From assembly GCA_018401735.1 (NCBI GenBank), contig JAGYKI010000005.1, positions 1 to 64,000 on the forward strand: a stretch of DNA of 64,000 nt, in the 5' to 3' direction. Within the stretch, counting starts at the first letter, position 1. The number at the start of each line of letters is the position of its first letter. This document shows positions 26,860 through 35,887 of the stretch, in pieces. The notes under the pieces are model-generated. The model had not been told where the DNA came from. It worked only from the letters and a program-made list of their open reading frames with translations, and ran no database searches. The DNA comes from Schleiferiaceae bacterium. Lineage in GTDB: Bacteria; Bacteroidota; Bacteroidia; Flavobacteriales; Schleiferiaceae. The position numbers were made by a program, and so were the translations under genes.

Positions 26860-28674
26860 TCATTTCTTCTTTTGTAAAATGCTAATGCTCATTTTAGGAA
26901 GTTCAATGCTAGTGCCATTAAACGCATCTTGCGAAAGCACATTAACCGCCTCCGTGCCTTGCGGCCAAACTTCTTCAAAACGTTTCAAATTTACCATACG
27001 GCTATCATTTTGGTTGGTGTTTACCAACACTAAAACGGTATCGCTTGCGCTGATGCGTGCATACACATAAACATCGTCTACCGGCACAAAGTGAGTGAAA
27101 GCACCCTGGGTAATGGCCTCCGAGCTTTTGCGCCAGTTTAAAAGTGTTTTTATATAATCATACGCTTCATTCTCGCTAGCCGTTCTGCCTTGAGCGGTAA
27201 ATTTATCCAAAGTATCACCCGCAAATCCCCCGGGAAAATCCTCCCGAATTACGCCGTGATTCTCAGTTTCCTTCATTAAAATTTCTGTCCCGTAATAGGT
27301 GGAAGGAATGCCTCGCATGGTATAAAGGATGCCTAAGGCAAGCTTCAATTTACCAAGGTCTTCGTGCAGTTCCCCATAGATGCGCGCCTCATCGTGGTTA
27401 TCGATAAAGGTTACTAGGTTTTCGGGATTCTTATACAGGTAATCTGCGGCTAAGCGGTAGTATAATTTGGCTACTCCACTGGTCCAGCCTTGGTGTTGAT
27501 CAACACTTTCCTTTACAGCATACTTAAACTGAAAATCAGTTACTGCATCTAAATGCGAGTGATTAGGATTGTAGCGGTTATCGCCCGCGAAATAGCTTTG
27601 AATTTCGGGCATGTGAACCCAAATTTCTCCAAAAAGAAAAAAGTCGGGTACTTCAGTTTTTATGCGCGCCCCCAAGTTAGCCATAAATTTTTGGTCGGGA
27701 TAAGCATAGGTATCAATTCGAAAAGCATCCAAGCCGTATTCCAATATCCACCACAGTGAATTTTGTATTAAAAAGGCGGCCATATGCGGGTCTTGTTGAT
27801 TTACATCGGGCATGTGATCATCAAACCAGCCATTGTTAAATTGCTTTTTATCAGCGGCCGAAACATGAGGGTCCATCAAGTTTACCGCGCGGAAGTTGCT
27901 GCGTACTTTCTTCATATCGAAATGGAAGAAATTGCTATCTGGGGGATTAAGATGTAGCAAATGCTGCGAACCAAAGTGATTGTAAACCACATCCATTATT
28001 ACTTTCATGCCTCTATCATGCGACGCATCTACGTAAGTGGCAAAAAGCGTATTGGAGCCAAAGCGCGGATCGATAGAATAATGATCCGTAATGGCGTAGC
28101 CGTGGTAGGATTCTTTAAACTCATTATTAGTTAGCAGCGGACAAGACCAGGTAGCGGTGAAACCCAGATCTTGGATATAATCAAGTTTAGAAATAATCCC
28201 TGCTAAGTCGCCTCCGTGACGACCAAAAGGGTATTCACGACCGTATTTTTTCTCGTTCATACCTTGAACGAAATCATTTTTTGGATCAGCATTTACAAAT
28301 CGATCGGGTGAAATTAGGTAAATCGCATCGCCAGGATTAAGTCTCGCTGGTTTGGTTTTAGGCTCCTTTAGTTGGTACTCGATCTTGGTTCTACCACAAT
28401 CAATTTTAAAGCTATTCCCTTCAAAATTTTCCAAGTTCACTTTGAGGTAAACATAATCGTGGTTAGCTGCAAAGCTCGCTTCAGCCTTAATATTGTCTGC
28501 TTTACATGTAGGCAAGGACTTAAACCCATCGGGGGAATAGAGCAAAATTTCGAGTTCTTGGTTTTGCAGCCCTTTAAACCAATGTGGCGGAAAAGCTTGG
28601 GTTTGCGCGCTTACGCTTTTGATTGTGCCTAAGAGCAAAAGGGTCAGGAGAATGAGGTTGTACTTTTGAAACAT
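26860..28674 (-). CDS. susA: GH13 neopullulanase/cyclomaltodextrinase-like enzyme (SusA-like)
   Basis: A 604-residue protein with a Sec signal (1-23, ending VSAQ). A cyclomaltodextrinase-type N-terminal domain (about 28-105; PPHWFKGLQNQELEILLYSP) comes before the GH13 barrel. Catalytic residues are Asp321 (DAFRIDTY), Glu350 (FGEIWVH) and Asp428 (DNHDEAR), all present; region I is DVVYNHFG. This layout is that of Bacteroides SusA, a periplasmic enzyme that breaks maltodextrins and pullulan. It diverges from the starch-binding protein gene across a 114-bp promoter region with palindromes. The symbol rests on domain architecture, not on a Sus operon, since no SusC/D is in the window. Confidence 0.85.
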   Translation of the reverse strand: MFQKYNLILLTLLLLGTIKSVSAQTQAFPPHWFKGLQNQELEILLYSPDGFKSLPTCKADNIKAEASFAANHDYVYLKVNLENFEGNSFKIDCGRTKIEYQLKEPKTKPARLNPGDAIYLISPDRFVNADPKNDFVQGMNEKKYGREYPFGRHGGDLAGIISKLDYIQDLGFTATWSCPLLTNNEFKESYHGYAITDHYSIDPRFGSNTLFATYVDASHDRGMKVIMDVVYNHFGSQHLLHLNPPDSNFFHFDMKKVRSNFRAVNLMDPHVSAADKKQFNNGWFDDHMPDVNQQDPHMAAFLIQNSLWWILEYGLDAFRIDTYAYPDQKFMANLGARIKTEVPDFFLFGEIWVHMPEIQSYFAGDNRYNPNHSHLDAVTDFQFKYAVKESVDQHQGWTSGVAKLYYRLAADYLYKNPENLVTFIDNHDEARIYGELHEDLGKLKLALGILYTMRGIPSTYYGTEILMKETENHGVIREDFPGGFAGDTLDKFTAQGRTASENEAYDYIKTLLNWRKSSEAITQGAFTHFVPVDDVYVYARISASDTVLVLVNTNQNDSRMVNLKRFEEVWPQGTEAVNVLSQDAFNGTSIELPKMSISILQKKK

Positions 28675-28699
28675 TAAAAATTACATTTTAGCTTATGGC

Positions 28700-28722
28700 A
28701 ATATTACTATATCCGTAATATT
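28700..28722. promoter_or_regulatory. Candidate operator in the divergent starch promoter (proximal to susA)
   Basis: AATATTAC-TATATCC-GTAATATT is a perfect 8-bp inverted repeat, 26 bp upstream of the susA-like start. The half-site GTAATATT recurs at 28746-28753, 31 bp (three helical turns) away, within the second palindrome. Confidence 0.45.
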
Positions 28723-28743
28723 TTTCGTTAATTTGTCTAATAA

Positions 28744-28758
28744 ATGTAATATTTACAC
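28744..28758 (+). promoter_or_regulatory. Candidate operator of the starch-binding protein gene
   Basis: ATGTA-ATATT-TACAC matches GTGTA-CTATT-TACAC of the amylase operon promoter (21169-21183) at 13 of 15 bases, in the same orientation and at nearly the same distance to the start codon (31 versus 33 bp). Confidence 0.45.
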
Positions 28759-28788
28759 TTACTTAATTCATTATCTAAATTTTTTATC

Positions 28789-30459
28789 ATGAAAAAAATC
28801 TACACACTGGCGATGGCGATGCTGATCGGTGGTGCTGCGTGGGCCCAGAGCAGTCTTACCTTTCAGGTAGATATGGCTGGCCAAACAGTTAGCGCTAATG
28901 GTGTACACATTGCAGGGGATTTTCAGGCTGCTGCAGGTGCTGCTGGTAACTGGGATCCCGCCGCTACCGCCTTAACACAGGTTGGTACTTCTACTATCTA
29001 CGCTGTTACGGTAAACATTCCTAACGGAGTTTACCAGTTCAAGTTTCTTAACGGTAATGCTTGGGGCGACGACGAAGGCGTTCCTGCGGCTAGCCAAGTA
29101 AGTGCAGGATTAGGCTATGACAATGGTAACAGTAACCGTTGGGTTCGCTTAGATGGCAACGACACCTTAGCTGCTGTTTTATTTGGAGGCGCTGCTCCTG
29201 CTGGTCATTCTGCCGTTTCTTTAGTATTAGACATGGGCTTAGAGGCTTCTATTGATCCCATCGTAAGTGTTGCGGGTGATTTCCAAGGATGGTCTCCTGG
29301 TACTACCCAATTATACGATGTATTGGGCGATAGCATCTACCGTCATATAGCTTATGTTCCTACTAACGACACGATGAATTTCAAGTATTTAAATGGTGGT
29401 GCTTGGGGTACAGACGAAGGTGTTCCTTCTGCTTGTGCAGTAAATAATAACCGTCAATTAATTATTGCCGGTGATACTGTATTTGGTCCTACCTGCTTTG
29501 CGCAGTGCGGTCCTTGTTTCATACCTGATACCTTTAACGTTACTATTCAAGTTGATATGAGCGGAGCTTCTTGTAACTTCGACCCTGCAACTGATTCAGT
29601 AGACTTCGCTGGCCCATACAACGGCTGGGGCGGTGGTGACTTTTTAAGTGACTCTGATGGAGATATGATTTATGACATCACCGTAAGAGTTCCTTCTCCA
29701 GAATTTACTTACAAAGCGCGTATTATTAAAGGTGGAAACCCTACTTGGGAACCAGGTGGAAACAATGTAGTTAACTTTACTGGCGACACTTTAGTTCCTG
29801 CCCGTTGTTTTGGTGTGGCTACTTCAGGTGCTTGTCCTCCACAGCCTAACCCATCAGACATTACTTTCCAAGTGGATATGAGTAATGGTCCTGCTAGTTT
29901 CGTTAAAGTATTTTTAATTGGCGACTTTACTGATCCTCAGTGGCAAGGTGGTGCTATCGAGCTTACTGCTTCCGCTACTCAGCCAGGTGTTTTCGAAACT
30001 ACGGTAAATCAAATTTGCCCAGGGAAAATCGCCTTCAAATACATGATCGAAGATGGAACAGGAACGCAAGTTGAAGAAAGTTTTATTAACGCTACAAACA
30101 ATACTTGTTTAGAGCCTTCTGGTACTGGTGACTTCAACCGTTTTTACCAACGTCCTGATGATCAGCCAAAAACTATTTCTGCTCCTTGGGAAGATTGTGC
30201 TTCGATTGGCATAGCAGAAGACTTCGGTGCTAGCGTAAATATTTACCCTAACCCAAGTAATGGTATTACCAATATTGAAGTACCTGCTGGAAAACATGAA
30301 GTACGCATCTACAACCTTACGGGTTCAGTAGTAGCTTCTTTCAGCAATGTTGAAAACAAGGTACAATGGAATGCTGGTGATCTAACTGCTGGCGTTTACG
30401 TGGTAAATGTTTCTAACGAATCAGGACTTACCACTACTCAAAAAGTAGTATTAAAATAA
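28789..30459 (+). CDS. T9SS-exported protein with four starch-binding-like modules
   Basis: A 556-residue protein with a Sec signal ending AWAQ. Four related beta-sandwich modules follow, each opening with a (F/L)-x-(V/L)-D-M strand: about 23-135 (LTFQVDMAGQ, HIAGDFQ), 143-236 (LVLDMGL, VAGDFQGWSPG), 245-345 (IQVDMSG, FAGPYNGWGGG) and 358-460 (FQVDMSN, LIGDFTDPQW). The GDFxxW-like turns resemble CBM48/CBM20-type starch-binding folds and the modules of SusE/SusF. The C-terminus (about 478-556; VNIYPNPSNGITNIE) is a type A T9SS sorting domain, so it is displayed on the cell surface or released. Its place beside SusA and the shared promoter motif support starch capture. Module function is inference; no catalytic domain is visible. 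Confidence 0.8.
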   Translation: MKKIYTLAMAMLIGGAAWAQSSLTFQVDMAGQTVSANGVHIAGDFQAAAGAAGNWDPAATALTQVGTSTIYAVTVNIPNGVYQFKFLNGNAWGDDEGVPAASQVSAGLGYDNGNSNRWVRLDGNDTLAAVLFGGAAPAGHSAVSLVLDMGLEASIDPIVSVAGDFQGWSPGTTQLYDVLGDSIYRHIAYVPTNDTMNFKYLNGGAWGTDEGVPSACAVNNNRQLIIAGDTVFGPTCFAQCGPCFIPDTFNVTIQVDMSGASCNFDPATDSVDFAGPYNGWGGGDFLSDSDGDMIYDITVRVPSPEFTYKARIIKGGNPTWEPGGNNVVNFTGDTLVPARCFGVATSGACPPQPNPSDITFQVDMSNGPASFVKVFLIGDFTDPQWQGGAIELTASATQPGVFETTVNQICPGKIAFKYMIEDGTGTQVEESFINATNNTCLEPSGTGDFNRFYQRPDDQPKTISAPWEDCASIGIAEDFGASVNIYPNPSNGITNIEVPAGKHEVRIYNLTGSVVASFSNVENKVQWNAGDLTAGVYVVNVSNESGLTTTQKVVLK

Positions 30460-30481
30460 ATTTGTTTTAGTCTAATTGTTA

Positions 30482-30507
30482 AAGCTCGGCCATTTATGGT
30501 CGGGCTT
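30482..30507 (+). terminator. Rho-independent terminator of the starch-binding protein gene
   Basis: AAGCTCGGCCA-TTTA-TGGTCGGGCTT forms an 11-bp stem with two G-T pairs and ends in a T run, 22 bp after the stop. Confidence 0.85.
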
Positions 30508-30518
30508 TTTTATGCTGA

Positions 30519-30544
30519 TTAACGTGTATTCGACGTTAATTTAA
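30519..30544 (+). repeat. Solo end of the inverted-end repeat family
   Basis: TTAACGTGTATTCGACGTTA matches the left end of the full elements (TTAACGTGAGTTCGACGTAA). No matching right end is present nearby. Confidence 0.5.
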
Positions 30545-30604
30545 AAACAACTATTTCCTACGCATCTTGGCTTGACCCAGCTTAGCGCAGGTTAGGCCTA
30601 AAAA

Positions 30605-30633
30605 AAGCCGCTTATCCTAAAGACAAGCGGCTT
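30605..30633 (-). terminator. Rho-independent terminator of the bacilliredoxin gene
   Basis: AAGCCGCTT...AAGCGGCTT is a perfect 9-bp stem with an 11-nt loop; on the minus strand it is followed by a run of T. It lies 22 bp past the stop. Confidence 0.85.
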
Positions 30634-30655
30634 GGGTATTTATTCTTCTTAGAGT

Positions 30656-31066
30656 CTAGCAGTACTCGTCGAAAGCCATTTTAATATTGTCGGCAATAGC
30701 TTCTGCTGCACGACCTTCAATGTGATGACGTTCGATCATATGCACTAAATTACCATCTTTAAACAAGGCAATACTAGGCGATGAGGGAGGAAAAGGAGCC
30801 ATCATAGCACGAGCGGTGTTAACGGCTTCAACATCATTTCCTGCGAAAGCTGTAATCATACGACTAGGCAACTTGCTGTGCTGCGATGCCATTTTAATGG
30901 CGGGACGAGCATTGGCGGCGGCGCATCCACAAACGGAATTGATAACCACTAAGGTCGTTCCTTCCGCTTTAATATTGCTTTCTACTTCTTCTTTGGTGCG
31001 AGTTTCAATTACACCAACTTGACTTAAGTCGGCTCGCATGGGAGCAATGATATCTTCTGGGTACAT
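30656..31066 (-). CDS. BrxA/BrxB family bacilliredoxin-like protein (CGC motif)
   Basis: A 136-residue protein from ATG 31066; ten further in-frame codons upstream look unconserved, and MYPEDIIAPMRADL is the family start. The active site VCGCA places Cys46 and Cys48 in the CGC motif of the YphP/YqiW (DUF1094) family. In Bacillus these proteins remove bacillithiol from mixed disulfides; Bacteroidota carry the family widely. The conserved NSVCGCAAANARP block and the PFPPSSPSIALF strand support the call. It is monocistronic with its own terminator. Confidence 0.9.
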   Translation of the reverse strand: MYPEDIIAPMRADLSQVGVIETRTKEEVESNIKAEGTTLVVINSVCGCAAANARPAIKMASQHSKLPSRMITAFAGNDVEAVNTARAMMAPFPPSSPSIALFKDGNLVHMIERHHIEGRAAEAIADNIKMAFDEYC

Positions 31067-31153
31067 ATTATTTAATTTTGGACCACAAAGGTACAATTAT
31101 AAAGTCTCGCCCCTAAATGATAGGATTATAGAATGATAGCTTAGGACTATGAA

Positions 31154-31636
31154 TTAAATAAAGAAATGCAAGTTAACGGGAGACTTTTCTTGTGCAAAGC
31201 TCTCCACTGCTTTTTCGAGCATGGCCAATTTGCGTTTGCTTAAAATGGTAATGGAAAATTTATCCGAAACCTCTTTTCCCTGGGAGTTGATATAGGTTAT
31301 CACCAATTTTTTTCGATATCCGCTCAAATCAATTTTAAGGTCGGTAATATTCATTTTCGGAACCGATAAGGTTTTACCAAAAACGGTGCTTAAAGCAAGA
31401 TGGGATTTAATTTTAATACGATCACTTTCTGCATTAAAGCTAAATATAGGAAAGCCAAAAAAGGCATAAAACAATACAATAGCTAAAGTAATAATTGTGG
31501 TGAGGTAACCATTGAGTGCCAATCCCCCTAAAAAGTTAGGAACAAAAAGCAGTATTAAGTCGGCGATAATTAGGGTAACCAAGACGATCGGCGCCAGCTG
31601 AAGGGTTTTTCGGATTTGGAGGTTAGTAACAAACAT
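31154..31636 (-). CDS. Hypothetical membrane protein with two helices and a C-terminal PH-like beta domain
   Basis: A 160-residue protein I do not recognise. Two hydrophobic helices (about 14-32 and 43-62) are followed by a soluble, strand-rich C-terminal domain (DRIKIKSHLALSTVF, MNITDLKIDLSG, KKLVITYINSQGK). This layout resembles small bacterial PH-domain membrane proteins, but the match is by shape only. It lies between the bacilliredoxin gene and tadA on the same strand. Confidence 0.55.
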   Translation of the reverse strand: MFVTNLQIRKTLQLAPIVLVTLIIADLILLFVPNFLGGLALNGYLTTIITLAIVLFYAFFGFPIFSFNAESDRIKIKSHLALSTVFGKTLSVPKMNITDLKIDLSGYRKKLVITYINSQGKEVSDKFSITILSKRKLAMLEKAVESFAQEKSPVNLHFFI

Positions 31637-31688
31637 GGCTAAAATATTGAGCTATAAGGTACAAAATTTCAGTGAAACTTACTAAAAC

Positions 31689-32129
31689 TCATCTTTTCCC
31701 CCTAAAAAATTGTTTCAATAGTTCACTACTTTCTTCACGCATGATGGGGCCAATCAGTTGGGTCTTAGGATGTAATTTTCCCCCTTCCTTTAAAAACCCT
31801 CTTTTTTCATCTTCCGCTCCAAAAACCACCTTGCCAATTTGCGACCAAAATAAAGCGCCCGCACACATACTGCAAGGTTCTAAAGTTACATACAAAATAC
31901 AGTCTCTTAAATACTTAGCACCAAGGTAATTGGCTGCCGCCGAGATGGCCAAAATTTCGGCATGTGCGGTAACATCCAACAAACGCTCGGTTTGATTACG
32001 TCCGCGACCAATAATTTTTCCCTTACTAACCACTACAGCACCAACCGGAACCTCATCTTCTTCCATGGCTAATTGCGCCTCTACCAAGGCTTGGCGCATA
32101 AAATAATTATCGTCGAAAGGCTCTATCAT
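31689..32129 (-). CDS. tadA: tRNA-specific adenosine deaminase
   Basis: A 146-residue zinc deaminase with the HAE motif (His56, Glu58) and PCSMC (Cys86, Cys89), the zinc ligands and proton shuttle of TadA. It makes inosine at the wobble position (A34) of tRNA-Arg. Family features such as the NQTERLLDVTAHAEILAI stretch and GAKYL favour TadA over guanine or cytidine deaminases. It is divergent from aspS with an 88-bp spacer. Confidence 0.92.
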   Translation of the reverse strand: MIEPFDDNYFMRQALVEAQLAMEEDEVPVGAVVVSKGKIIGRGRNQTERLLDVTAHAEILAISAAANYLGAKYLRDCILYVTLEPCSMCAGALFWSQIGKVVFGAEDEKRGFLKEGGKLHPKTQLIGPIMREESSELLKQFFRGKR

Positions 32130-32191
32130 AATACATTTGAAATTTTGTGCTAATTAAAGCGCTTCAAAAATAGGGAAGCCTTTAGATATTG

Positions 32192-32199
32192 TAATTTTG
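32192..32199 (+). promoter_or_regulatory. Candidate -7 box of the aspS-clc operon
   Basis: TAATTTTG matches TAnnTTTG and ends 18 bp before the aspS start. A convincing -33 element was not found. Confidence 0.4.
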
Positions 32200-32217
32200 C
32201 CGGCTAAATATTAATAC

Positions 32218-33972
32218 ATGTATCGATCTCATACCTGCGGGCAATTAAACGCCTCATTTATTGGACAAGAAGTTAGACTTAGTGGCTGGGTGCAAAAAAT
32301 TAGAAACCTTGGAGGCATGACCTTCATCGATTTGCGCGATCGCTATGGCATTACTCAATTGGCTTTTAACGATGGTACAGATGAGGCACTTCTGCTTAAA
32401 GCACGAAAGTTAGGACGCGAATATGTGATTAGTATTATCGGCGAAGTTTTAGAACGGGAAAATAAAAACCCTAAAATGTCAACTGGTGAAATTGAAATTA
32501 AAGTAACCAAGCTTGACATTCTTAATGCCTCTCTTACTCCGCCTTTTACCATAGAAGAAGAAAGTGATGGTGGCGAAGAGCTCCGCATGAAATATCGCTA
32601 TTTAGACTTGCGTCGTGAGCCCGTTAAGAAAAACATCATGCTTCGTCATAAAGTGGCTCAAGCGGCCAGAGCTTTTTTAAATAGTGCCGACTTTTTAGAG
32701 ATCGAAACACCTTATTTAATCAAATCTACCCCCGAGGGAGCCCGCGACTTTGTTGTGCCTTCACGCATGAACGAGGGGCAGTTTTACGCTCTTCCACAAT
32801 CGCCTCAAACCTTTAAACAACTTTTAATGGTTTCTGGCTACGACCGCTACTACCAAATTGTGAGATGCTTTAGAGACGAGGATTTAAGGGCTGATCGCCA
32901 ACCCGAATTTACCCAAATCGACTGCGAAATGGCTTTCGTAGAGCAAGCTGATATTTTAAGCACCTTCGAAAAATTTGTGAAATCTCTGCTCAAGGAAATT
33001 AAAGGTGTGGAAGTAGAAAACTTCCCTGTTCTTACCTACGCCGAAGCGATGGAACAATACGGCAACGACAAGCCCGATATTCGTTTTGAAATGAAATTAA
33101 ACCAAATCAATAATTTGGTTCAGAATAACGGCTTCCAAGTTTTCGATGATGCTGAAACAGTACTAGCAATTTCGGTCGAAAACTGTGCAAGCTATACCCG
33201 CAAACAACTGGATGCCATTACCAATTGGGTGAAGCGTCCGCAGATTGGCATGAACGGTCTTATTTGGTCGAAATACAACGAAGATGGGAGTTTTAAATCT
33301 TCGGTCGACAAATTTTATACTGAAGAAGAGCAGGCCCTATGGCATCAGCAATGCGGATCTAAGCCGGGCGATTTAATTTTAGTTTTAGCAGGCGCCGAAA
33401 CTAAAACGCGTAAAGCCATGAGCGAGTTACGCCTGTATATGGCCGAAGAATTAGGCTTGCGCAAAGCAGACGAGTATGCCCCATTATGGGTAGTAGACTT
33501 CCCCTTGTTAGAATGGGATGAAGAAAGTGGTCGCTTCCATGCGATGCATCACCCTTTTACCTCACCTAAACTCGAAGACTTTGCTCTTTTAGATACAGAT
33601 CCGGGAAAGGTACGTGCCAATGCCTACGATATTGTTTTAAACGGGAATGAAATCGGCGGGGGGTCGATTCGCATCCACGATCGCGCCGTACAAAGCCGCA
33701 TGTTTGAAGTGTTGGGCTTCAGCCCGGAAGAGGCCAAAGCGCAATTTGGCTTTTTAATGGATGCTTTTGAATATGGCGCACCTCCCCACGGTGGGATTGC
33801 CTTTGGCTTCGACCGTTTAGTGGCACTACTTGGTGGTTCAGAAACCATCCGCGACTTTATTGCTTTCCCGAAAAACAACTCCGGCCGCGATTTAATGATC
33901 AACAGCCCTTCCCCCATTGATTCCGAACAATTAAAGGAACTAGGAATAGCTCTAGAGCAGAAGGTTAAATAA
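32218..33972 (+). CDS. aspS: Aspartyl-tRNA synthetase
   Basis: A 584-residue class II synthetase of bacterial type. It has an N-terminal OB-fold anticodon domain ([39 protein letters not shown]), motif 2 around [22 protein letters not shown], a GAD insertion domain (about 290-410) and motif 3 [15 protein letters not shown] near the C-terminus. It charges tRNA-Asp with aspartate. Its stop overlaps the start of the CLC gene (TAATG). Confidence 0.97.
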   Translation: MYRSHTCGQLNASFIGQEVRLSGWVQKIRNLGGMTFIDLRDRYGITQLAFNDGTDEALLLKARKLGREYVISIIGEVLERENKNPKMSTGEIEIKVTKLDILNASLTPPFTIEEESDGGEELRMKYRYLDLRREPVKKNIMLRHKVAQAARAFLNSADFLEIETPYLIKSTPEGARDFVVPSRMNEGQFYALPQSPQTFKQLLMVSGYDRYYQIVRCFRDEDLRADRQPEFTQIDCEMAFVEQADILSTFEKFVKSLLKEIKGVEVENFPVLTYAEAMEQYGNDKPDIRFEMKLNQINNLVQNNGFQVFDDAETVLAISVENCASYTRKQLDAITNWVKRPQIGMNGLIWSKYNEDGSFKSSVDKFYTEEEQALWHQQCGSKPGDLILVLAGAETKTRKAMSELRLYMAEELGLRKADEYAPLWVVDFPLLEWDEESGRFHAMHHPFTSPKLEDFALLDTDPGKVRANAYDIVLNGNEIGGGSIRIHDRAVQSRMFEVLGFSPEEAKAQFGFLMDAFEYGAPPHGGIAFGFDRLVALLGGSETIRDFIAFPKNNSGRDLMINSPSPIDSEQLKELGIALEQKVK

Positions 33973-35744
33973 TGTCTCCGAAGCCAAAATCTTTACTCGG
34001 TAAGTTTTTACTGTGGCGCGCGAAACATATTTCGCAAGACCGCTTCGTGCTTATGCTAAGTATTTTAGTAGGCTTCATTACTGGCTTAGTGGCAGTGATT
34101 CTGAAAAACACTACGCATTTTATCCAAGAATTGGTGCGCAGTGATTATTTAGACCAATACTTTAATCTTTACTATTTTGCCTTTCCCCTAATCGGTATTA
34201 TTCTAACGGTTATAGTAAAGCGCATTATTAACAAGCCCATTTCGGAGGGTATTCCTTCTACCCTTTATGCAATCTCACGTCGCAGTGGGTTTTTGCAGGT
34301 TTATAAAACTTATGCCTATTTAATTACTTCCGCCCTAACGGTTGGTTTTGGTGGATCGGTAGGATTAGAAGGCCCAACGGTGGGAACTGGATCTGCTATT
34401 GGTTCTAATTTGGGCAGAATGATGCACCTAAATTTTAGGCAGCGTATTCTTTTAATGGGTTGTGCTACCGCGGGTGCTATCGCTTCCATTTTTAATGCAC
34501 CTATTGCGGCCATTATTTTTACCATTGAAATCTTTAGTCTTGATTTAACCTTAGCCTCTCTTGTGCCCTTACTCCTAGCGTCGGTTTCGGGCGCAGTAAC
34601 TTCCATTTTCATTCAGGGCAACGACTATCTTTTTCACTATAAATCGCTCGCTGCTTTTGAAATTAGCGACCTTCCACTTTATGCCCTTATGGGCGTTTTA
34701 ACCGCTTTGGTTTCGGTCTATTTTACTAAAGTGTATTTCTATTTCGATGAACTTTTCACTAAGATCAAAAGCACTTGGCAAAAAGTTTTAATAGGTGGTT
34801 TATCCTTAGGGCTTCTTATTTGGTTAGTACCACCCCTATATGGTGAAGGCTATGAATTAATCAATACCTTGCTTAACGGCGAAGTTATTTCTATTGTAAA
34901 TCAAAGCATTCTTTACGACTGGTTTAGTGGCCCTTACATTGTTGTGGCCTTACTTTTAGGATTAGTGTTTCTGAAAATCTTCGCTTCGGTTTTTACTTTC
35001 GGTGCAGGAGGAGTTGGTGGCATTTTTGCACCCTCACTTTTTGTAGGAGCCGCTCTAGGCTTTGCCTTTGCCTATTTGGTTAATCAAAGTGGCTTAAGCA
35101 CAATTAGTACTACCAATTTCTCCCTGGTGGGAATGGCAGGCCTAATGGCAGGAGTTTTACACGCGCCACTTACCGCGATATTTATGATTGCAGAAATAAC
35201 CGCGGGTTACGATCTTTTTATCCCGCTTATGACGGTTTCTGCCATCTCCTATCTAGTTACCCGTAGTATTTTACCCCACTCTATTTATACGATGCAGCTT
35301 GCCAAAAGAGGTGATTTACTTACGCATAATAAAGATCAAGCCATTCTAACTCTGCTTAGTATTGCCACTGTCGTAGAAAAGGATTTCAAAAAAGTAAAAC
35401 CAGAATTTACCTTAGGGCAGCTGGTAAAGGTGGTAAGCCGCTCGAAACGCAATTTATTCCCGGTAATTGATGAAGAAGGTGTTCTAGTAGGCGTGCTTAC
35501 ACTAGATGACTTCCGGACGATTATGTTCGACCATAGCCTTTACGAAAACACCTATGTTTCGGAACTTATGAGCCCGCCACCAGCCGTGGTAGACGTAAAG
35601 GAAGATATGTCATCGGTTATGAAAAAATTTCAATCCAGCGGGGCCTGGAACCTTCCCGTTACCGAGAATGGAAATTATCTTGGCTTTGTAAGTAAGAGTA
35701 AACTATTCTCTGTTTATCGCCGCAAACTTATGGAGTTCAGCTAA
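33972..35744 (+). CDS. CLC-family chloride channel/transporter with C-terminal CBS domains
   Basis: A 590-residue membrane protein with the CLC signatures SEGIPS (91-96), GLEGPTV (gating Glu133) and GGVGGIFAPSLFVG (about 350), then two CBS motifs in the C-terminal 140 residues (FPVIDEEGVLVGVLTLDDF and WNLPVTENGNYLGFVSKS). At the position of the intracellular proton glutamate (Glu203 of the E. coli protein), the FTIEIF segment has Ile187, so coupling to protons may be weak or use another route. The start overlaps the aspS stop by one base; co-transcription with aspS is likely. Confidence 0.92.
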   Translation: MSPKPKSLLGKFLLWRAKHISQDRFVLMLSILVGFITGLVAVILKNTTHFIQELVRSDYLDQYFNLYYFAFPLIGIILTVIVKRIINKPISEGIPSTLYAISRRSGFLQVYKTYAYLITSALTVGFGGSVGLEGPTVGTGSAIGSNLGRMMHLNFRQRILLMGCATAGAIASIFNAPIAAIIFTIEIFSLDLTLASLVPLLLASVSGAVTSIFIQGNDYLFHYKSLAAFEISDLPLYALMGVLTALVSVYFTKVYFYFDELFTKIKSTWQKVLIGGLSLGLLIWLVPPLYGEGYELINTLLNGEVISIVNQSILYDWFSGPYIVVALLLGLVFLKIFASVFTFGAGGVGGIFAPSLFVGAALGFAFAYLVNQSGLSTISTTNFSLVGMAGLMAGVLHAPLTAIFMIAEITAGYDLFIPLMTVSAISYLVTRSILPHSIYTMQLAKRGDLLTHNKDQAILTLLSIATVVEKDFKKVKPEFTLGQLVKVVSRSKRNLFPVIDEEGVLVGVLTLDDFRTIMFDHSLYENTYVSELMSPPPAVVDVKEDMSSVMKKFQSSGAWNLPVTENGNYLGFVSKSKLFSVYRRKLMEFS

Positions 35745-35887
35745 TTCAGCTGCTTATTTTCTTGCCAATTTACTTATCGACCAAACCTATTGTTCGCAAA
35801 TGCGTTGTTAATAAGCGGCTATTATTCGCTTTTCTCGGCTATTTTAGCGCTCCCGATTAAACCCTTATTAATAATTGTGAACGATTT

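Noticed and set aside
28776..28783. TAAATTTT as a -7 box for the starch-binding protein gene
   Set aside because: Lacks the final G and ends only 5 bp before the start codon.
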